A stretch of DNA of 7,851 nt from Bacillota bacterium (GTDB taxonomy: Bacteria > Bacillota > Bacilli > Alicyclobacillales > SLC66). Below, in pieces: positions 6,783 to 7,851 of the stretch. Under the pieces are notes generated by a model. It ran no database searches. It was not told the DNA's origin and was given only the letters and a program-made list of their open reading frames with translations. Position 1 is the stretch's first letter. Every line of letters starts with the position of its first letter. Where the stretch lies: positions 1-7,851 of the forward strand of contig JAJZAS010000066.1 in NCBI GenBank assembly GCA_021799325.1, in the 5' to 3' direction. Position numbers and translations under genes: made by a program.

Positions 6783-7559
6783 TCATTTGATGTATTTTTG
6801 CATGTGGCCGATCGCCGCTTTTTCAAGGCGTGACACCTGCGCCTGCGAGATGCCTATTTCGTCCGCCACTTCCATTTGCGTTTTCCCTTCAAAAAAACGC
6901 ATGGAAAGAATTCGCTTTTCTCTTTCAGAGAGCCTGCGCATGGCTTCCTTGATCGCGATCTCCTCGACCCAACTGAGATCCTGATTTTTTTCGTCGCTGA
7001 TTTGATCCATCACAAAGATAGGATCGCCGCCATCATGATAGATGGGTTCAAAGAGCGAAACCGGATCCTGAATAGCGTCCAGCGCGAGCACGACATCTTC
7101 TCGCGTGACCTCCATTTCTTGTGAAATTTCCGCCACGGTTGGTTCCCTCAAATTTTGGTTGGTCAGGCGATCCCGTACTTGAAGTGCCCGATAGGCAATA
7201 TCCCGCAATGAACGGCTGACGCGTATGGGGTTATTATCTCTAAGGTACCTGCGGATTTCCCCGATGATCATCGGTACCGCATAGGTTGAAAACTTTACAT
7301 TTTGTGAGAGGTCAAAATTATCAATGGCTTTCATGAGACCAATACAGCCTACCTGAAATAAATCATCCACATATTCCCCACGGTTGTTGAACCGCTGTAT
7401 CACAGACAAGACCAGGCGCAGGTTGCCGTTGATCAGCTTTTCTCTCGCAAAGGTTTCGCCGCTTTGCATTTGCGAAAACAGTTGTCTCATTTCCGTGTTC
7501 GTCAAGACGGGCAATTGTGATGTATTCACTCCGCAGATCTCAACTTTTGTACGCTTCAA
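6783..7559 (-). CDS. sigG: Forespore-specific RNA polymerase sigma factor SigG
   Basis: 258 residues from a TTG start (B. subtilis: 260). Late forespore sigma factor that turns on spore-maturation genes. Seen: the SigG-specific N terminus KVEICGVNTSQLPVL; region 2 with NGNLRLVLSVIQRFNNRGEY, DDLFQVGCIGLMKAIDNFD and FSTYAVPMIIGEIRRYLRDN; region 3 with VSRSLRDIAYRALQ; the SigG-type DPVSLFEPIYHDGGDPIFVM; and region 4 with the helix-turn-helix TQMEVADEIGISQAQVSRLE. From the TTG, KVEICG falls at residues 5-10 exactly as in B. subtilis, and GGAGGG lies 6 bases upstream; the ATG at 7580 has no ribosome binding site and would add seven residues. N44 corresponds to Asn45 of B. subtilis SigG, the residue that makes it sensitive to CsfB/Gin. 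It follows sigE after 68 bases. Confidence 0.98.
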   Translation of the reverse strand: MKRTKVEICGVNTSQLPVLTNTEMRQLFSQMQSGETFAREKLINGNLRLVLSVIQRFNNRGEYVDDLFQVGCIGLMKAIDNFDLSQNVKFSTYAVPMIIGEIRRYLRDNNPIRVSRSLRDIAYRALQVRDRLTNQNLREPTVAEISQEMEVTREDVVLALDAIQDPVSLFEPIYHDGGDPIFVMDQISDEKNQDLSWVEEIAIKEAMRRLSEREKRILSMRFFEGKTQMEVADEIGISQAQVSRLEKAAIGHMQKYIK

Positions 7560-7576
7560 GTGGTTCCCTCCAAGCG
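7552..7576 (-). promoter_or_regulatory. sigG translation-initiation region: hairpin holding RBS and TTG start
   Basis: On the minus strand CGCTT (7576-7572) pairs with AAGCG (7556-7552). The 15-base loop contains GGAGGG (7571-7566), a 6-base spacer and the TTG start codon (7559-7557). B. subtilis sigG mRNA is known to have a leader hairpin and a non-ATG start that hold down translation; this could be the local equivalent, though the stem is short and the binding site is in the loop rather than paired. Confidence 0.4.
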
Positions 7577-7605
7577 ACATACCCGAACTCGTGTACCAGT
7601 ATGTC
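7576..7605 (-). repeat. 7-base inverted repeat upstream of sigG
   Basis: GACATAC (7605-7599) and GTATGTC (7582-7576) are perfect inverted copies 16 bases apart, ending 4 bases before the sigG ribosome binding site. It can fold in transcripts that read through from sigE. A second, overlapping small hairpin, TCCCT/AGGGA (7616-7612 with 7608-7604), competes with it; TCCCT could also pair with AGGGA of the ribosome binding site (7569-7565). Confidence 0.5.
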
Positions 7606-7625
7606 CCTACAAGGGAGAATTATGC
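7597..7625 (-). promoter_or_regulatory. Possible SigF/SigG-type promoter of sigG
   Basis: On the minus strand GCATA (7625-7621) matches the forespore -35 pattern (GYWTA for SigF, GHATR for SigG). GGACATACTG (7606-7597) resembles the -10 patterns: GG--A-A-T for SigF, CATACT for SigG. The spacing is 14 bases read as SigF and 17 read as SigG, a little short for each as I remember the consensus. The start would fall near 7590, leaving a leader of about 30 bases. This is by eye only. Confidence 0.4.
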
Positions 7626-7627
7626 AG

Positions 7628-7851
7628 TCACATCATGCGGTTGAATTCCTTGCGAAGTCGTTTGATAATCCTTTTTTCCAACCGGGAAATATAAGATTGG
7701 GAGATGCCTAGGAGGTCAGCCACGTCTTTTTGTGTCATTTCTTTTCCGCCTTGTAGTCCAAACCGGAGTTCCATGATGCGCCGCTCGCGATCTCCCAGTT
7801 TGTCCAGCGCATCGTAAAGCAGTTCGCGATCTACCTCTTCTTCGATGTCAC
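7628..7851 (-). CDS. sigE: Mother-cell sigma factor SigE, C-terminal end only
   Basis: Only the last 73 residues are in the window; the N-terminal part lies beyond the right edge. This is sigma region 4: LDKLGDRERRIMELRFGLQGG, then the helix-turn-helix MTQKDVADLLGISQSYISRL and the basic end EKRIIKRLRKEFNRMM. This pattern is shared by SigE and SigK; the position directly before sigG, as in Bacillus where spoIIGA-sigE-sigG are adjacent, makes SigE by far the better call. SigE is made as a pro-protein cleaved by SpoIIGA and drives early mother-cell sporulation genes. No terminator follows the stop codon, so transcripts may read into sigG. Confidence 0.93.
   Translation of the reverse strand, partial: DIEEEVDRELLYDALDKLGDRERRIMELRFGLQGGKEMTQKDVADLLGISQSYISRLEKRIIKRLRKEFNRMM

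Noticed and set aside
7560..7580. SigG starting at the ATG at 7580
   Set aside because: No binding site upstream; the extension encodes the GGAGGG of the TTG start, and B. subtilis numbering fits the TTG.
1..7851. Mobile elements, CRISPR arrays, tRNA or rRNA genes, or a new accessory system
   Set aside because: No transposase, integrase, regularly spaced repeats or RNA-gene patterns seen; almost all sequence is explained by conserved core genes.

Overview
The window is a compact stretch of a spore-forming Firmicutes chromosome (Bacillales-type). Every gene I can support reads on the minus strand, so transcription runs from the right edge to the left edge. In transcription order the genes are sigE (3' end only), sigG, ylmC, ylmD/pgeF, ylmE, sepF (ylmF), ylmG, ylmH, divIVA and ileS (all but its last part). 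This is the classical Bacillus sporulation-sigma / ylm / divIVA / ileS neighbourhood. Two sporulation sigma factors next to DivIVA and SepF make an endospore former near certain. The family is less clear: a member of Alicyclobacillaceae or a relative would fit the moderate base composition and the compact layout, but that is a guess.

Layout. 7628-7851 is the C-terminal end of the mother-cell sigma factor SigE. 6783-7559 is the forespore sigma factor SigG, with a TTG start, preceded by a short leader rich in inverted repeats and a possible forespore-type promoter. 6399-6692 is the PRC-barrel protein YlmC, followed by a strong intrinsic terminator. 5543-6340 (laccase-domain PgeF/YlmD), 4823-5527 (PLP-binding YlmE), 4328-4756 (SepF), 4027-4323 (YlmG, YggT family) and 3219-4010 (S4-domain YlmH) form a tight series with gaps of 4 to 66 bases. 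2635-3111 is DivIVA with a GTG start. 1-2499 is isoleucyl-tRNA synthetase, whose last part lies beyond the left edge. No interval longer than about 110 bases lacks a gene.

How the genes work together. SigE and SigG drive the mother-cell and forespore programmes. SepF anchors FtsZ to the membrane, DivIVA marks curved membrane at septa and poles, and YlmG is a membrane protein linked to division and envelope organisation. PgeF edits peptidoglycan precursors, YlmE is a PLP homeostasis protein, YlmH acts on stalled ribosomal subunits, and IleRS charges tRNA-Ile.

The most interesting points are regulatory. Two intrinsic terminators sit only 26-27 bases upstream of the start codons of ylmD and ileS, too close for a promoter to fit in between, which suggests read-through or attenuation. 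ileS shows no recognisable T-box leader. sigG has features (TTG start, structured leader, non-ideal promoter spacing) that recall the translational damping known for Bacillus subtilis sigG. I found no mobile element, CRISPR array, RNA gene or evidence of a new defence or biosynthetic system; this is mostly a conserved core region.
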